Source: Caballeronia fortuita
GTDB lineage: Bacteria > Pseudomonadota > Gammaproteobacteria > Burkholderiales > Burkholderiaceae
Length of the DNA stretch: 64,000 nucleotides
Assembly (NCBI RefSeq): GCF_001544835.2
Contig: NZ_FCNX02000002.1
Location: 62,001 to 126,000, forward strand
Direction of reading: 5' to 3'
Positions 43,046-51,422 of this stretch are shown one piece after another; position 1 is the first letter of the stretch; each line of letters starts with the position of its first letter. The notes below the pieces were generated by a model that saw nothing but the letters and a program-made list of their open reading frames with translations, was not told the origin of the DNA and did not search any database. Both the position numbers and the translations under genes were made by a program.

Positions 43046-43855
43046 TCAGTCGCGCGTGCGATGCGCGTCGAGCTCGCCCGCGTAGAAGCGCTGCAATTCG
43101 GCGATGAACGCCTGCAGCGCGGCGTGATCGCGTCCCGGCGGCGCGAAGCGGCGGCCGAGCGTCACGCGATAGGTAATGGGCAGCGCGGGCTTCCGGAAAA
43201 TCTGCCATCCCTTGCCGAGAAAAGCGGAATCCGTTTCGATTATCAAAGTCTGCACCGGCACCTGCGCGCGCGCCGCGATCAGCGCGATGCCGCCCTTCAA
43301 CGGATTCACCGACGAATTGCCGGTGCGCGTGCCTTCCGGAAAAAGCAGCAGCGGACTGCCGCGATGCAGTTCGCCGACCGCCGCGCGAATCAGCCCGACG
43401 GACGTGTCGTTGACGATATAACCCGCGAGCAGCGCGCCCGGCCCGAGAAACACGTTGCCGGCGACGTCGCCCTTCATGACGCAACAAGTGTCGGGCACGC
43501 GCGAGGCGATCAGCAATGCATCGAGCAGGCACGGATGATTCGGCGCGAGGATCATCGGCGGCTGGCCGGCGAGCGTGTCGAGTTCTGATAGATCGAAGCG
43601 GCACGCGCCGAGCGCGCGCAACAGCGCGAAGTAGCCGTGCCACACGCGCTGCACGACGGCGCGCCCGATGCGCCGTCCCGCGTCGGGGCTCAGTACGCGC
43701 CGCAAGATCGACGCGAACGGAAACCACGCGAGGCACACGAGCGCGAGCACGGCGAGCGCGAAGTAGAACGCCACGCCTTGCCACGCGGATTCGAGCACGC
43801 CCGCAAGCGAGAGCTTCGCGTGCGGGCCGCCGATTTTGCGATGCGCGTCACTCAT
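43046..43855 (-). CDS. lysophospholipid acyltransferase-like protein (PlsC family)
   Basis: A 269-residue membrane acyltransferase. After a hydrophobic N-terminus it has the HX4D motif NHPCLLD and the phosphate-site motif FPEGTRTG. These enzymes move acyl groups from ACP or CoA to a hydroxyl acceptor. In aryl polyene clusters such a protein is thought to attach the aryl-polyenoyl chain to a lipid or sugar anchor. The ATG at 43855 overlaps the outer-membrane protein gene by 8 bases; the longer frame upstream was rejected because it overlaps that gene fully. Confidence 0.9.
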   Translation of the reverse strand: MSDAHRKIGGPHAKLSLAGVLESAWQGVAFYFALAVLALVCLAWFPFASILRRVLSPDAGRRIGRAVVQRVWHGYFALLRALGACRFDLSELDTLAGQPPMILAPNHPCLLDALLIASRVPDTCCVMKGDVAGNVFLGPGALLAGYIVNDTSVGLIRAAVGELHRGSPLLLFPEGTRTGNSSVNPLKGGIALIAARAQVPVQTLIIETDSAFLGKGWQIFRKPALPITYRVTLGRRFAPPGRDHAALQAFIAELQRFYAGELDAHRTRD

Positions 43856-44708
43856 CGCTCGCCACCATCTTCGACGACTGCCCGAACACCCACGCCACCG
43901 CGATGCCGCCCGACAGCACGCTCTTTTGCCGCACGAGCGGGCTGTCGGCGAAACTTGCGCCGGCCAGGTTCGCATAGCGCACGAAGGCGCCGACCCAGTA
44001 GCGGCTGAAGCGCCGCGACATCGACATGAGCGCCTGCGCGCCCGCGTAGCCGCCGTGCGCCTGGAACGCCGCGCGGCCGGGCGTCGCGTATTGCGGCGCG
44101 ACCGTGTAGTAGTGGTCGCTGTACTTACCGTCGGCGAACATCGGCCCGGCGAACATGCCCGCGCGCAATCCGGAGACGCCCGCGACATCGACGATATCGA
44201 GGTTCAGGTTCGGCTCGAACTGCCAGCCCACCGTCTTCGGCGACGATTCCAGCGTGATGCCCATACGCAACGGCATGCGCAGATCGAGCAGCATGTCGCG
44301 CGACGGCGTGCGCCACAGATGCACTTCCATCGACGGGCCGATTTCGATCGTCGGCTTGAGATCGGGCATGCCGGCGCGCGCGTTGTCGTCGCGGCTCGAA
44401 ACCGGCAGCGAACCGAGCAGGCTGATGTTGAAGTTGACGCGGTCGGTATCGAGCAACTGGCCGCGCACGCCGTCGCGATCGGCGCGGAAGAACTTGCCGC
44501 GGTAGATCACGTACGGAAACGGAAAGACCCACGCGCGCGTCTGATTCGAGCCGGGATAGTGCGCAAACGCTGCCACGCCCACGCCGATGCCCGCTTCCCA
44601 CAGCGGCTTGCTCGGCGGCGGCGCTTCGTCGGCGCGCGCGCATACGCTCGCGGCGGCGAGCAGCGCGGGCGCGAGGCGCGAGACGCGCAAGGCCGGAATC
44701 GCGATCAA
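43848..44708 (-). CDS. MipA/OmpV-family outer-membrane protein
   Basis: A 286-residue protein with a signal peptide (core APALLAAASVCA, cleavage near ARA-DEAPP) and a beta-rich mature part like MipA/OmpV scaffold proteins (WEAGIGVGVAAFAHYPGSN and a C-terminal GGIAVAWVFG strand). It would sit in the outer membrane, where aryl polyenes and xanthomonadins are finally located. The only sensible start is a TTG at 44708, which overlaps the preceding TGA as TTGA. This rare start with coupling fits the rest of the operon. The role in pigment display is inference. Confidence 0.84.
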   Translation of the reverse strand: MIAIPALRVSRLAPALLAAASVCARADEAPPPSKPLWEAGIGVGVAAFAHYPGSNQTRAWVFPFPYVIYRGKFFRADRDGVRGQLLDTDRVNFNISLLGSLPVSSRDDNARAGMPDLKPTIEIGPSMEVHLWRTPSRDMLLDLRMPLRMGITLESSPKTVGWQFEPNLNLDIVDVAGVSGLRAGMFAGPMFADGKYSDHYYTVAPQYATPGRAAFQAHGGYAGAQALMSMSRRFSRYWVGAFVRYANLAGASFADSPLVRQKSVLSGGIAVAWVFGQSSKMVASDE

Positions 44709-46033
44709 TTGACGGATGGCTCCGCGCGTTGCGCATCGCTCAGATTGCGGCGGCGCTGCCGATACGCGCGCAGCGAGTTGCGCCAGTCGAGCGCGGCCGC
44801 AACGTAATACACGCCTTTGAACGCGCGCAGCGAATGCCAGATCGGCGTATTGCCGAAGATATCGCCCGCGAGCAGCGACAGCAGCGCTTCCTTCATGCGC
44901 AGCGGGTTTTTCGGTCCCATGAAGAGATTGCGCATCGTCGGCGATGTCATGCGGTAGATGAACCACGAGAATTCGCGCGGGCCGTGCCGCACGTCGCGAT
45001 CGAACTTCGCGAGCGCGGCGGGCGCATTCGCGGGATTCGTGAGCGCCGCGTCGATCGCTTCCGCGCCCGCGAACGCGCTCTGCATCGCGAGCATCACGCC
45101 GGACGAAAACACCGGATCGATGAATGCGAAGGCGTCGCCGAGCAGCAGGAAGTTGCGGCCGTGCGTCATGTCGCCGGTGTACGAATAGTTGCCGGTCGCG
45201 TGGACTTCGCTGATCAGTTCGGCATCCTTCAGGCGTTCGGCGAGCGGCCCGCACAGCGCGATGGTCTCGCGGAAAAACGCTTCGACCGTCGTGCCCTTCG
45301 GACGCCGTTTCAGATACGCCGGCCACACGACCGCGCCGACGCTCGTCGCGCCGTCCGCGAGCGGAATGAACCAGAACCAGCCGTGCTCGAACCAGAACAC
45401 GGTGATGTTGCCTTCGTTCTCGCCCTCGTTGCGCCGCGCGCCGCTGAAATGGCCATATAACGCCGACGAGTTGTGCCGCTCGTTGCGGCGCTTGGTTTTG
45501 AAGCGGTTCGCGAGCAGCGTGTCGCGCCCGGAGGCATCGACGACGAAACGCGTCCGCACGTTTTCGATGCGGCCATCGTCGTGCTCGGCGTCGATCGTCG
45601 CGAACGAGCCGTCCGCGGCGAATGCGACATCGCGCGCGCGGCAACCTTCGCTCACATGCGCGCCCTGTTTCGCGGCGTTGCGCAGAAGGATGTCGTCGAG
45701 TTCCGAGCGCCGCACCTGATACGCGCTCGGCATGGATTTGTCCCACGCATCGGCGAACATGAAACGCTGCGTGCGATTGCCGTGCTGCGGCGACACGAAC
45801 TCGGCCGCGAGCTTGACCATGCCGATGGCGCGCACTTCATCGGCGACGCCGAGCTTGTCGAAAAGCCGCAAGTTGGCCGGCAACAGCGATTCGCCGATAT
45901 GAAAGCGTGGATGCCGCGCCTTCTCCAGCACGCGCACGCGATAACCGCGTTTTGCCAGAAGCGTCGCTGCCGTCGATCCGGCCGGTCCGCCGCCGATCAC
46001 GACGACGTCCCAGGTTTGCGTCGTTTCACTCAT
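44705..46033 (-). CDS. FAD-dependent halogenase-like oxidoreductase
   Basis: A 442-residue flavoprotein of the tryptophan/phenol halogenase superfamily. FAD binds at VIGGGPAGS (residues 12-20) and later at LLGDAFAFIDPVFSSG. The halogenase marker WxWxIP is present as WFWFIP (219-224). A lysine in GMVKLAAEF (Lys74) aligns with the active-site lysine that carries hypohalous acid in halogenases, after HIGESLLP. Non-halogenating relatives share the fold, so activity is not proven. It sits between the ketoreductase and outer-membrane protein in the pigment cluster. Xanthomonadin clusters contain a comparable gene and make brominated pigments, so a halogenated aryl polyene is plausible. Confidence 0.85.
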   Translation of the reverse strand: MSETTQTWDVVVIGGGPAGSTAATLLAKRGYRVRVLEKARHPRFHIGESLLPANLRLFDKLGVADEVRAIGMVKLAAEFVSPQHGNRTQRFMFADAWDKSMPSAYQVRRSELDDILLRNAAKQGAHVSEGCRARDVAFAADGSFATIDAEHDDGRIENVRTRFVVDASGRDTLLANRFKTKRRNERHNSSALYGHFSGARRNEGENEGNITVFWFEHGWFWFIPLADGATSVGAVVWPAYLKRRPKGTTVEAFFRETIALCGPLAERLKDAELISEVHATGNYSYTGDMTHGRNFLLLGDAFAFIDPVFSSGVMLAMQSAFAGAEAIDAALTNPANAPAALAKFDRDVRHGPREFSWFIYRMTSPTMRNLFMGPKNPLRMKEALLSLLAGDIFGNTPIWHSLRAFKGVYYVAAALDWRNSLRAYRQRRRNLSDAQRAEPSVN

Positions 46034-46057
46034 CTGCGTCCCTCGAACCCGCTCTGT

Positions 46058-46774
46058 TCAGGCGATCCCGCCGTTGATCGACAAGACCTGTCCGGTGACA
46101 TACGCCGCCGCATCCGACACCAGATACGCGACCATGCCCGCTATTTCCTCCGCCGTGCCCGCGCGCTGCGCCGGCACGAGCTGCTTGATGCGCTCGGGCG
46201 GAAACGCGCTGCCGAGCATCGGCGAATCGATGACGCCCGGCGCCACCGCGTTCACCGTGATGCCGCGCGACGCGAGTTCCTGCGCGAGCGCGCGCGTCGC
46301 GCCGATCAGCCCCGCCTTCGCGGCCGCGTAGTTCACCTGCCCGCGATTGCCCATCAGACCCGACAGCGATGACATGTTGACGATGCGTCCCCAGCGCGTG
46401 CGGATCATCGGCATGAGAAGCGGCTGCGTGACGTTGAAGAAGCCGTCGAGCGTCACGTCGAGCACGCGTTTCCATTGCGCGCGCGTCATGCCGGCCATCG
46501 GCGCGTCGTCGTGGATGCCCGCGTTGTTCACGAGAATCTGCACCGGGCCGTCTTCGAGGATGCGCGCGAGCGCGGCGCCGGTCGCATCGGGATCGGTCAC
46601 GTCGAAAGCGACGGCATGGGCCGCGCCGCCCGCCGCGCGAATGGCTTGCACGCAGCTTTCAGCACGCTCGATGCCGCCGTGCGCGTGGATCCAGACTTCG
46701 TGTCCGGCCGCCGCCAGCGAACGGCTGACGGCTTGCCCGATCGCGCCGCTGCCGCCTGTCACGAGGGCGCGCAT
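46058..46774 (-). CDS. apeQ: 3-oxoacyl-ACP reductase (ApeQ/FabG-like)
   Basis: A 238-residue short-chain dehydrogenase. The cofactor loop is TGGSGAIGQ, then NNAG, and the catalytic set is Ser136, Tyr149 and Lys153 (VNYAAAKAG). It reduces the beta-keto group during each elongation cycle of the polyene. It follows the ACP gene by four bases and precedes the halogenase-like gene by 24. It is the only ketoreductase in the cluster and corresponds to ApeQ of aryl polyene systems. Confidence 0.9.
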   Translation of the reverse strand: MRALVTGGSGAIGQAVSRSLAAAGHEVWIHAHGGIERAESCVQAIRAAGGAAHAVAFDVTDPDATGAALARILEDGPVQILVNNAGIHDDAPMAGMTRAQWKRVLDVTLDGFFNVTQPLLMPMIRTRWGRIVNMSSLSGLMGNRGQVNYAAAKAGLIGATRALAQELASRGITVNAVAPGVIDSPMLGSAFPPERIKQLVPAQRAGTAEEIAGMVAYLVSDAAAYVTGQVLSINGGIA

Positions 46775-46778
46775 GGCG

Positions 46779-47039
46779 TTATTTGGTGCGATGCGCGGCG
46801 ACGTGCGCCGCGAGCGCGCCGAGATTCGCGAAAATCTTCTGATTGTCCGGATTGTCCGAGCGCAACTCGAAACCGTACTTCTTCGAGATCAGGAGCGCGA
46901 TCTCCAGGATGTCGATGGAATCGAGCCCGAAGCCTTCCTCATACAACCGCGTATCGGCCGAGACGGCCTTGGGATCGACGTCCTCGAGATTCAGTTCGGC
47001 GACGATCAGCTCGGCGAGCTCTCTTTCCAGTTCATTCAT
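46779..47039 (-). CDS. acyl carrier protein of the aryl polyene-type cluster
   Basis: An 86-residue acyl carrier protein with the phosphopantetheine site GLDSIDILEI (Ser41). It has the acidic four-helix composition of ACPs, although the C-terminal helix is short. The ATG at 47039 gives normal length; an upstream TTG at 47060 is also open. It is the first gene of the minus arm. Many aryl polyene clusters have two ACPs; only one is seen here, so starter loading and elongation may share it or use a carrier elsewhere. Confidence 0.92.
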   Translation of the reverse strand: MNELERELAELIVAELNLEDVDPKAVSADTRLYEEGFGLDSIDILEIALLISKKYGFELRSDNPDNQKIFANLGALAAHVAAHRTK

Positions 47040-47501
47040 CGTGTGCACAGACCAGCGCAAAACGCGCCAAAGGCGGCTCGGAAGACGCGCGCCCCGCGTT
47101 GTCCGCGCGTCGTCGGCTGCCTGTTATCGAGATAATTGCAGTGGCGAAATTCTAGACGATGCCCTTGGGGACGCCTAGTAGGAAAGGTAACCGGCGGCGG
47201 CAGGTGTCGCATCGAGGTAATTCTGAGAAAAATCAGGGATTTCGCCGCAGGGCGGGACCCCTGCGTGCGTAGGGTAAAATCCGCCCGTCTGACGAATGTA
47301 AGATCATGGAACAATCGGTTACAGACCGCCCGCGCGGCCTCGCGGGAAAATGATCGTCAGGCGGGCGACTGCCGAATTTTTTTATCAACCGAGCGTTCAA
47401 AAAAGAGCGCCGCAGCCGCGTCCCATGTTGCGTACCTTTTTCTTTCGACCAGCGTCTTTCGTAATCCTTTCGCGTGCATTGCGCGCCGCCGGAGTGCACC
47501 G
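47040..47501. other. 462-base divergent control region of the pigment cluster
   Basis: No gene is seen here. It separates the ACP arm (minus) from the COG4648-ligase arm (plus). Possible elements are a minus-strand -10 TAGAAT at 47149-47154, a plus-strand TAAAAT at 47275-47280, a 6-base GC dyad CCCGCG/CGCGGG at 47329-47346 and a run of seven T at 47377-47383. No -35 matches convincingly, so these are leads rather than assigned promoters. Coordinated divergent control is likely given the layout. Confidence 0.5.
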
Positions 47502-48155
47502 ATGAACGCCACACGCTTCATGCGCGCAGCGGGCGTCGTGGCCGCGCTCGTCGCTTATCAGGTCGGCGCGCATCATGCGGCGTCGACGCCGGGCGCGCAT
47601 GGGCTCGGCCTCGCGCTCGTGCTCGCGCCGCTTCTGCTCATCGCGCTGAACGCCGCCGTGCGCTCGAACGCGCGCGTGTGGCTGCTGCCGCTCTGGGCGC
47701 TTGGATGTATCGCGCTGTGGCTCGCGCGCGCGCCGCTCACCGCACATTTCGGCTGGGGACTGTGGCTCGAACACGCGAGCTTCAATATGGTGCTCGCATG
47801 GATGTTCGGCCGCACGCTCGCATCGGGCCGCGAGCCGCTCTGCACGCAGTTCGCCACGATGGTCCACGGCAAGCTCGAAGCGCGCGTCGTGCGCTACACG
47901 CGCGGCGTGACGCTCGCGTGGACGTGCTTTTTCGTCGCGACCGCGTTCGTGTCGACGATGCTGTTCGCGTTCGCATCGATCGTCACGTGGTCGACGTTTG
48001 CCAATTACCTCGCGCTGCCGCTCGTCGGGCTGATGTTCGTCGGCGAATACGCGTGCCGGCGCGTCGCGCTGCCGGACATGGAGCCGTCGAGCATCATGGA
48101 TGCCGTGCGCGCCTACACGCATTCGATGCAGATGCGTCGCAGCGGAGCGCAGTGA
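47502..48155 (+). CDS. COG4648-type membrane protein of the aryl polyene cluster
   Basis: A 217-residue integral membrane protein with about five helices and a conserved middle HASFNMVLAWMFGRTLASGR, recognisable as the COG4648 protein carried by aryl polyene and xanthomonadin clusters. Its role is not established; it is probably part of the membrane-bound assembly. GGAG precedes the ATG at 47502. It opens the plus arm and overlaps the ligase by TGATG. Confidence 0.85.
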   Translation: MNATRFMRAAGVVAALVAYQVGAHHAASTPGAHGLGLALVLAPLLLIALNAAVRSNARVWLLPLWALGCIALWLARAPLTAHFGWGLWLEHASFNMVLAWMFGRTLASGREPLCTQFATMVHGKLEARVVRYTRGVTLAWTCFFVATAFVSTMLFAFASIVTWSTFANYLALPLVGLMFVGEYACRRVALPDMEPSSIMDAVRAYTHSMQMRRSGAQ

Positions 48156-49858
48156 TGCCGTCGACCTCATCGTCCATGCAGACTTTTCCGCTGGTCTTTC
48201 ACGCGTCGCCGGACGAGACGATCGCCTGGCGCGACGGCGCGCCCGTCAGCGTGCGCGCGTTTCTCGCCGACGTGCACGCGCTCGCCGCCGCGCTTCCTGA
48301 AGGCGGCCACGTGTTCAACGTGTGCACGGACCGCTACCGCTTCACGGTGAGCCTGTGCGCGACGCTCGTCGCAGGCAAGACGAGCCTGTTGCCCTCCACG
48401 CACACGCCCGAAATGGTGCGCGCCCTCGCCTCGTTCGCGCCCGATGCGTTCTGTCTGCACGACAGCGAGGATTGCGCGATCGATCTGCCCTGCTTTCGCT
48501 ATCCCGATCTCGCGCACGCTCGCGTGTCGGATCAAGCGCCGGTGCCGCATATCGACGGCGCGCGCGTGGTCGCTTACGTGTTCACGTCGGGTTCGACGGG
48601 CGTGCCGGTGCCGCATCGCAAGACGTGGGGCTTTCTCGTGAAGAACGTGCGCGCCGCCGCGGACCGCTTAGGCCTGCTCGCCGGCGCCCGCGCGACGCTC
48701 GTCGGCACCGTGCCGCCGCAACACATGTACGGCTTCGAGTCGACGGTGCTGCTCGCGCTCATCGGCGGTCTCGCGTTCAGCAACCGCCAGCCGTTCTATC
48801 CCGTCGATATCCGCGCGGAACTCGGCGCCGTGCCCGAGCCGCGCGTGCTCGTCAGCTCGCCGGTCCATCTGCGCGCGCTCTTCGCCAACGACGAAGCGCT
48901 GCCGCGCGCATCGCTCGTGCTGTCGGCGACCGCGCCGCTCTCGGAGAAGCTTGCGCTCGACGCCGAAGCGCGCCTCGACGCCCCGCTCATGGAAATCTAC
49001 GGCAGCACCGAAACCGGCCAGATCGCGACGCGCCGCACCGCGCGCACCGCCGCGTGGGAGCTGTTTCCAGACATCACGCTGACGCCGCGAGACGATGAAT
49101 CCGACGATGCCGATGAACCCACGATGTGGGCATCCGGCGGCCACGTCGAAACGCCGGTGCCGATGGGCGACGCGCTGGAACGCATCGACGACACGCATTT
49201 CCTGCTGCACGGGCGCAAGGCCGATCTCATCAATATCGCGGGCAAGCGCACGTCGCTCGCGTATCTGAACCATCAGTTGAACGCGGTGCCGGGCGTGGTC
49301 GATGGCGTGTTCTACATGCCGGACGACACACCAGCCGACGGCGAACCGGTGCGCCGTCTGATGGCGCTCGTCGTCGCGCCGGAAATCGCGGCGGCGGATC
49401 TGCAGCGCGCGTTGCGCGAGCGTATCGACGCCGCGTTCATGCCGCGTCCGCTGCTGTTCGTCGATACGCTGCCGCGCAACGCGACCGGCAAGCTGCCGCG
49501 CAACGTGCTCAGGCAACTGATCGAACAGGAACGCAACCGGCGCGCGACGCTATCGTTCACCGTGCCGCCGGAACATCCCGCGCTCGCCGGCCATTTCCCC
49601 GGTCATCCGATCGTGCCGGGCGTCGTGCTGCTCGATCACGCGCTCGATGCGATCGGGGCCGCGCTCGGGAAGAATTTCGACGCGGGCAGGATCGAATCCG
49701 CGAAATTCCTGAGCCCGGCGCAACCCGGCGAATTGCTCGACATCGCGTACGAAATGGCGGCGAGCGGCGCAATCCGCTTCACGATCCACGCGGGCGCGCG
49801 CACGGTGGCGAGCGGCGCGCTCGTGGCGCGATCGGTCAAGGACGCGCACGCATCGTGA
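48155..49858 (+). CDS. fused AMP-ligase and FabZ-like dehydratase (ApeH-ApeI type)
   Basis: A 567-residue fusion. Residues 1 to ~445 form an AMP-forming ligase (FTSGSTGVP near 145, YGSTETGQ, LHGRKADLINIAGKR, and the C-terminal lysine in NATGKLPRN), which should activate the aromatic starter acid. From ~450 a hot-dog domain carries GHFPGHPIVPGVVLLD near residue 480, like FabZ/ApeI dehydratases. In many aryl polyene clusters these are separate genes. The start is at 48155 in TGATG overlap with the membrane-protein gene, and the end shares GTGA with the acyltransferase. Confidence 0.92.
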   Translation: MPSTSSSMQTFPLVFHASPDETIAWRDGAPVSVRAFLADVHALAAALPEGGHVFNVCTDRYRFTVSLCATLVAGKTSLLPSTHTPEMVRALASFAPDAFCLHDSEDCAIDLPCFRYPDLAHARVSDQAPVPHIDGARVVAYVFTSGSTGVPVPHRKTWGFLVKNVRAAADRLGLLAGARATLVGTVPPQHMYGFESTVLLALIGGLAFSNRQPFYPVDIRAELGAVPEPRVLVSSPVHLRALFANDEALPRASLVLSATAPLSEKLALDAEARLDAPLMEIYGSTETGQIATRRTARTAAWELFPDITLTPRDDESDDADEPTMWASGGHVETPVPMGDALERIDDTHFLLHGRKADLINIAGKRTSLAYLNHQLNAVPGVVDGVFYMPDDTPADGEPVRRLMALVVAPEIAAADLQRALRERIDAAFMPRPLLFVDTLPRNATGKLPRNVLRQLIEQERNRRATLSFTVPPEHPALAGHFPGHPIVPGVVLLDHALDAIGAALGKNFDAGRIESAKFLSPAQPGELLDIAYEMAASGAIRFTIHAGARTVASGALVARSVKDAHAS

Positions 49859-50829
49859 ACAAGCCGCGCAACCGCGACGACTGGGCCGAGCGTCAGGAAC
49901 GCAGCAACCTCGCGCTGCTGCGCTTCATGACGTGGGTGTCGCTGCGCTTCGGGCGGCGCATCGGGCGCGTGCTGCTGCGGATCATCACCGCGTATTTCGT
50001 CCTTTTCGCGCCGCGCGCGCGACGTGCGTCGCGCGGCTTTCTGAATCGCGCGCTCGGGCGGCATGCGGGCTGGCGCGATGGTTATCGACACGTGTTTGCG
50101 TTCGCATCGACGATTCACGACCGCATCTATCTGCTCAACGAGCGCTTCGATCTTTTCGATATCCGCACGCACGGCGCCGACGACGTCGAAGCCGCGCTCG
50201 CCGATGGCCGCGGCGCCTTTCTCATGGGCGCGCATCTCGGCAGCTTCGAAGTGGTGCGGGCGATCGGTCGGGCGCAGCCGCATATCCGCATCGCGATCAC
50301 GATGTACGAGGAGAACGCGCGCAAGATCAACGCGATTCTCGCCGCCGTGAATCCGGCCGCGCAACACGACGTGATCGGACTCGGCAAGGTCGATGCGATG
50401 CTGAAAGTGCGCGAGCGGCTCGATGCGGGCAGTCTCGTCGGCATTCTCGCGGATCGCACGCTGCGCCAGGCCGGCGACGCGCTCGGCCAACGCGACTTTC
50501 TCGGCGCGCCCGCCGCGTTTCCGCTCGGGCCGCTGCACATGGCCGCGGTGCTGCGACGCCCGGTGGTCTTCATGACGGGGCTGTATCTCGGCGGCAACCG
50601 CTACGACATTCACTTCGAAACGCTCGCCGATTTTTCGAAGATCGAGCGCGGCGAACGCGCCGCCGCCGTCGATGCCGCGCTCACGCGTTATGTCGCGTTG
50701 CTCGAAAAATACTGCCGCGCGGCGCCGTACAACTGGTTCAACTATTTCGACTTCTGGCAGGCGAACGCGGCGCAGGAACCCGCGCGAGCGAACGCGGCAC
50801 GCCTGCGGGAAGCAACGAGGGATTCCTGA
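49855..50829 (+). CDS. LpxL/HtrB-like lipid acyltransferase
   Basis: A 324-residue membrane-associated acyltransferase of the lipid A late-acyltransferase family. The N-terminus has a hydrophobic segment and the HX4E motif HLGSFE (residues ~127-132) is present. A GTG start at 49855 overlaps the ligase stop as GTGA. In aryl polyene clusters this protein is likely to acylate the lipid anchor of the polyene. It is the second acyltransferase here, beside the PlsC-like one. Confidence 0.9.
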   Translation: MNKPRNRDDWAERQERSNLALLRFMTWVSLRFGRRIGRVLLRIITAYFVLFAPRARRASRGFLNRALGRHAGWRDGYRHVFAFASTIHDRIYLLNERFDLFDIRTHGADDVEAALADGRGAFLMGAHLGSFEVVRAIGRAQPHIRIAITMYEENARKINAILAAVNPAAQHDVIGLGKVDAMLKVRERLDAGSLVGILADRTLRQAGDALGQRDFLGAPAAFPLGPLHMAAVLRRPVVFMTGLYLGGNRYDIHFETLADFSKIERGERAAAVDAALTRYVALLEKYCRAAPYNWFNYFDFWQANAAQEPARANAARLREATRDS

Positions 50830-50833
50830 TCTC

Positions 50834-51415
50834 ATGCGAGTTTTCGTTGCCGTTCTGACGGCTGCCTTGCTGTCGGCATCGACGATCAGCGTCGCCGCTG
50901 ACGCGCCCTGGACGCTCGATCGCCTCATGAACACGCTCGGCGCGAAGAAATCCGGCCGCGCGCATTTCACCGAGACGCGTTATCTCAAGATCGCGCAGGA
51001 GCCGCTCGAATCGTCGGGCGAGCTCGTGTTCGCCGCGCCCGATCATCTGGAAAAGCACACGACGAGTCCGAAGCCGGAAAATCTCGTCGTCGATGGCGAC
51101 ATGCTCACCGTCGAGCGCAATGGCCGCAAGGTCACGATTCCGTTGCGCAACTATCCGGAACTCGGCGCGTTCATCGAAAGCATTCGCGCGACGCTCGCGG
51201 GCAATCGCTTCGCGCTGGAAAACGCATATCGGGTTTCCATCGACGGCAAAGGCGACGACTGGACGATGACGCTCGTGCCCTCCGATTCGCGCATGAAGCA
51301 GAAGGTCAGCTCGATCACGCTCGCGGGCACGGGCGCGGCGCTTTCGCGCGTCGAGATCCGGCAGGCCGACGGCGACCGCTCGCTGATGCGCCTGCAAGAC
51401 GCGTCGGCGCACTGA
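50834..51415 (+). CDS. LolA-like outer-membrane lipoprotein carrier protein
   Basis: A 193-residue periplasmic protein with signal peptide (core VAVLTAALLSASTIS) and a LolA-like fold (FTETRYLKIAQEPLESSGEL, then VVDGDMLTVERNGRKV). It probably shuttles the hydrophobic polyene-lipid across the periplasm rather than general lipoproteins, as this gene is standard in aryl polyene and xanthomonadin clusters. It lies 4 bases after the acyltransferase and 7 before the exporter. Confidence 0.9.
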   Translation: MRVFVAVLTAALLSASTISVAADAPWTLDRLMNTLGAKKSGRAHFTETRYLKIAQEPLESSGELVFAAPDHLEKHTTSPKPENLVVDGDMLTVERNGRKVTIPLRNYPELGAFIESIRATLAGNRFALENAYRVSIDGKGDDWTMTLVPSDSRMKQKVSSITLAGTGAALSRVEIRQADGDRSLMRLQDASAH

Positions 51416-51422
51416 ACGCATC

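Noticed and set aside
47329..47346. Terminator in the divergent pigment control region
   Set aside because: The 6-base GC dyad is followed by A residues on the plus strand, not T, and no gene ends near it.
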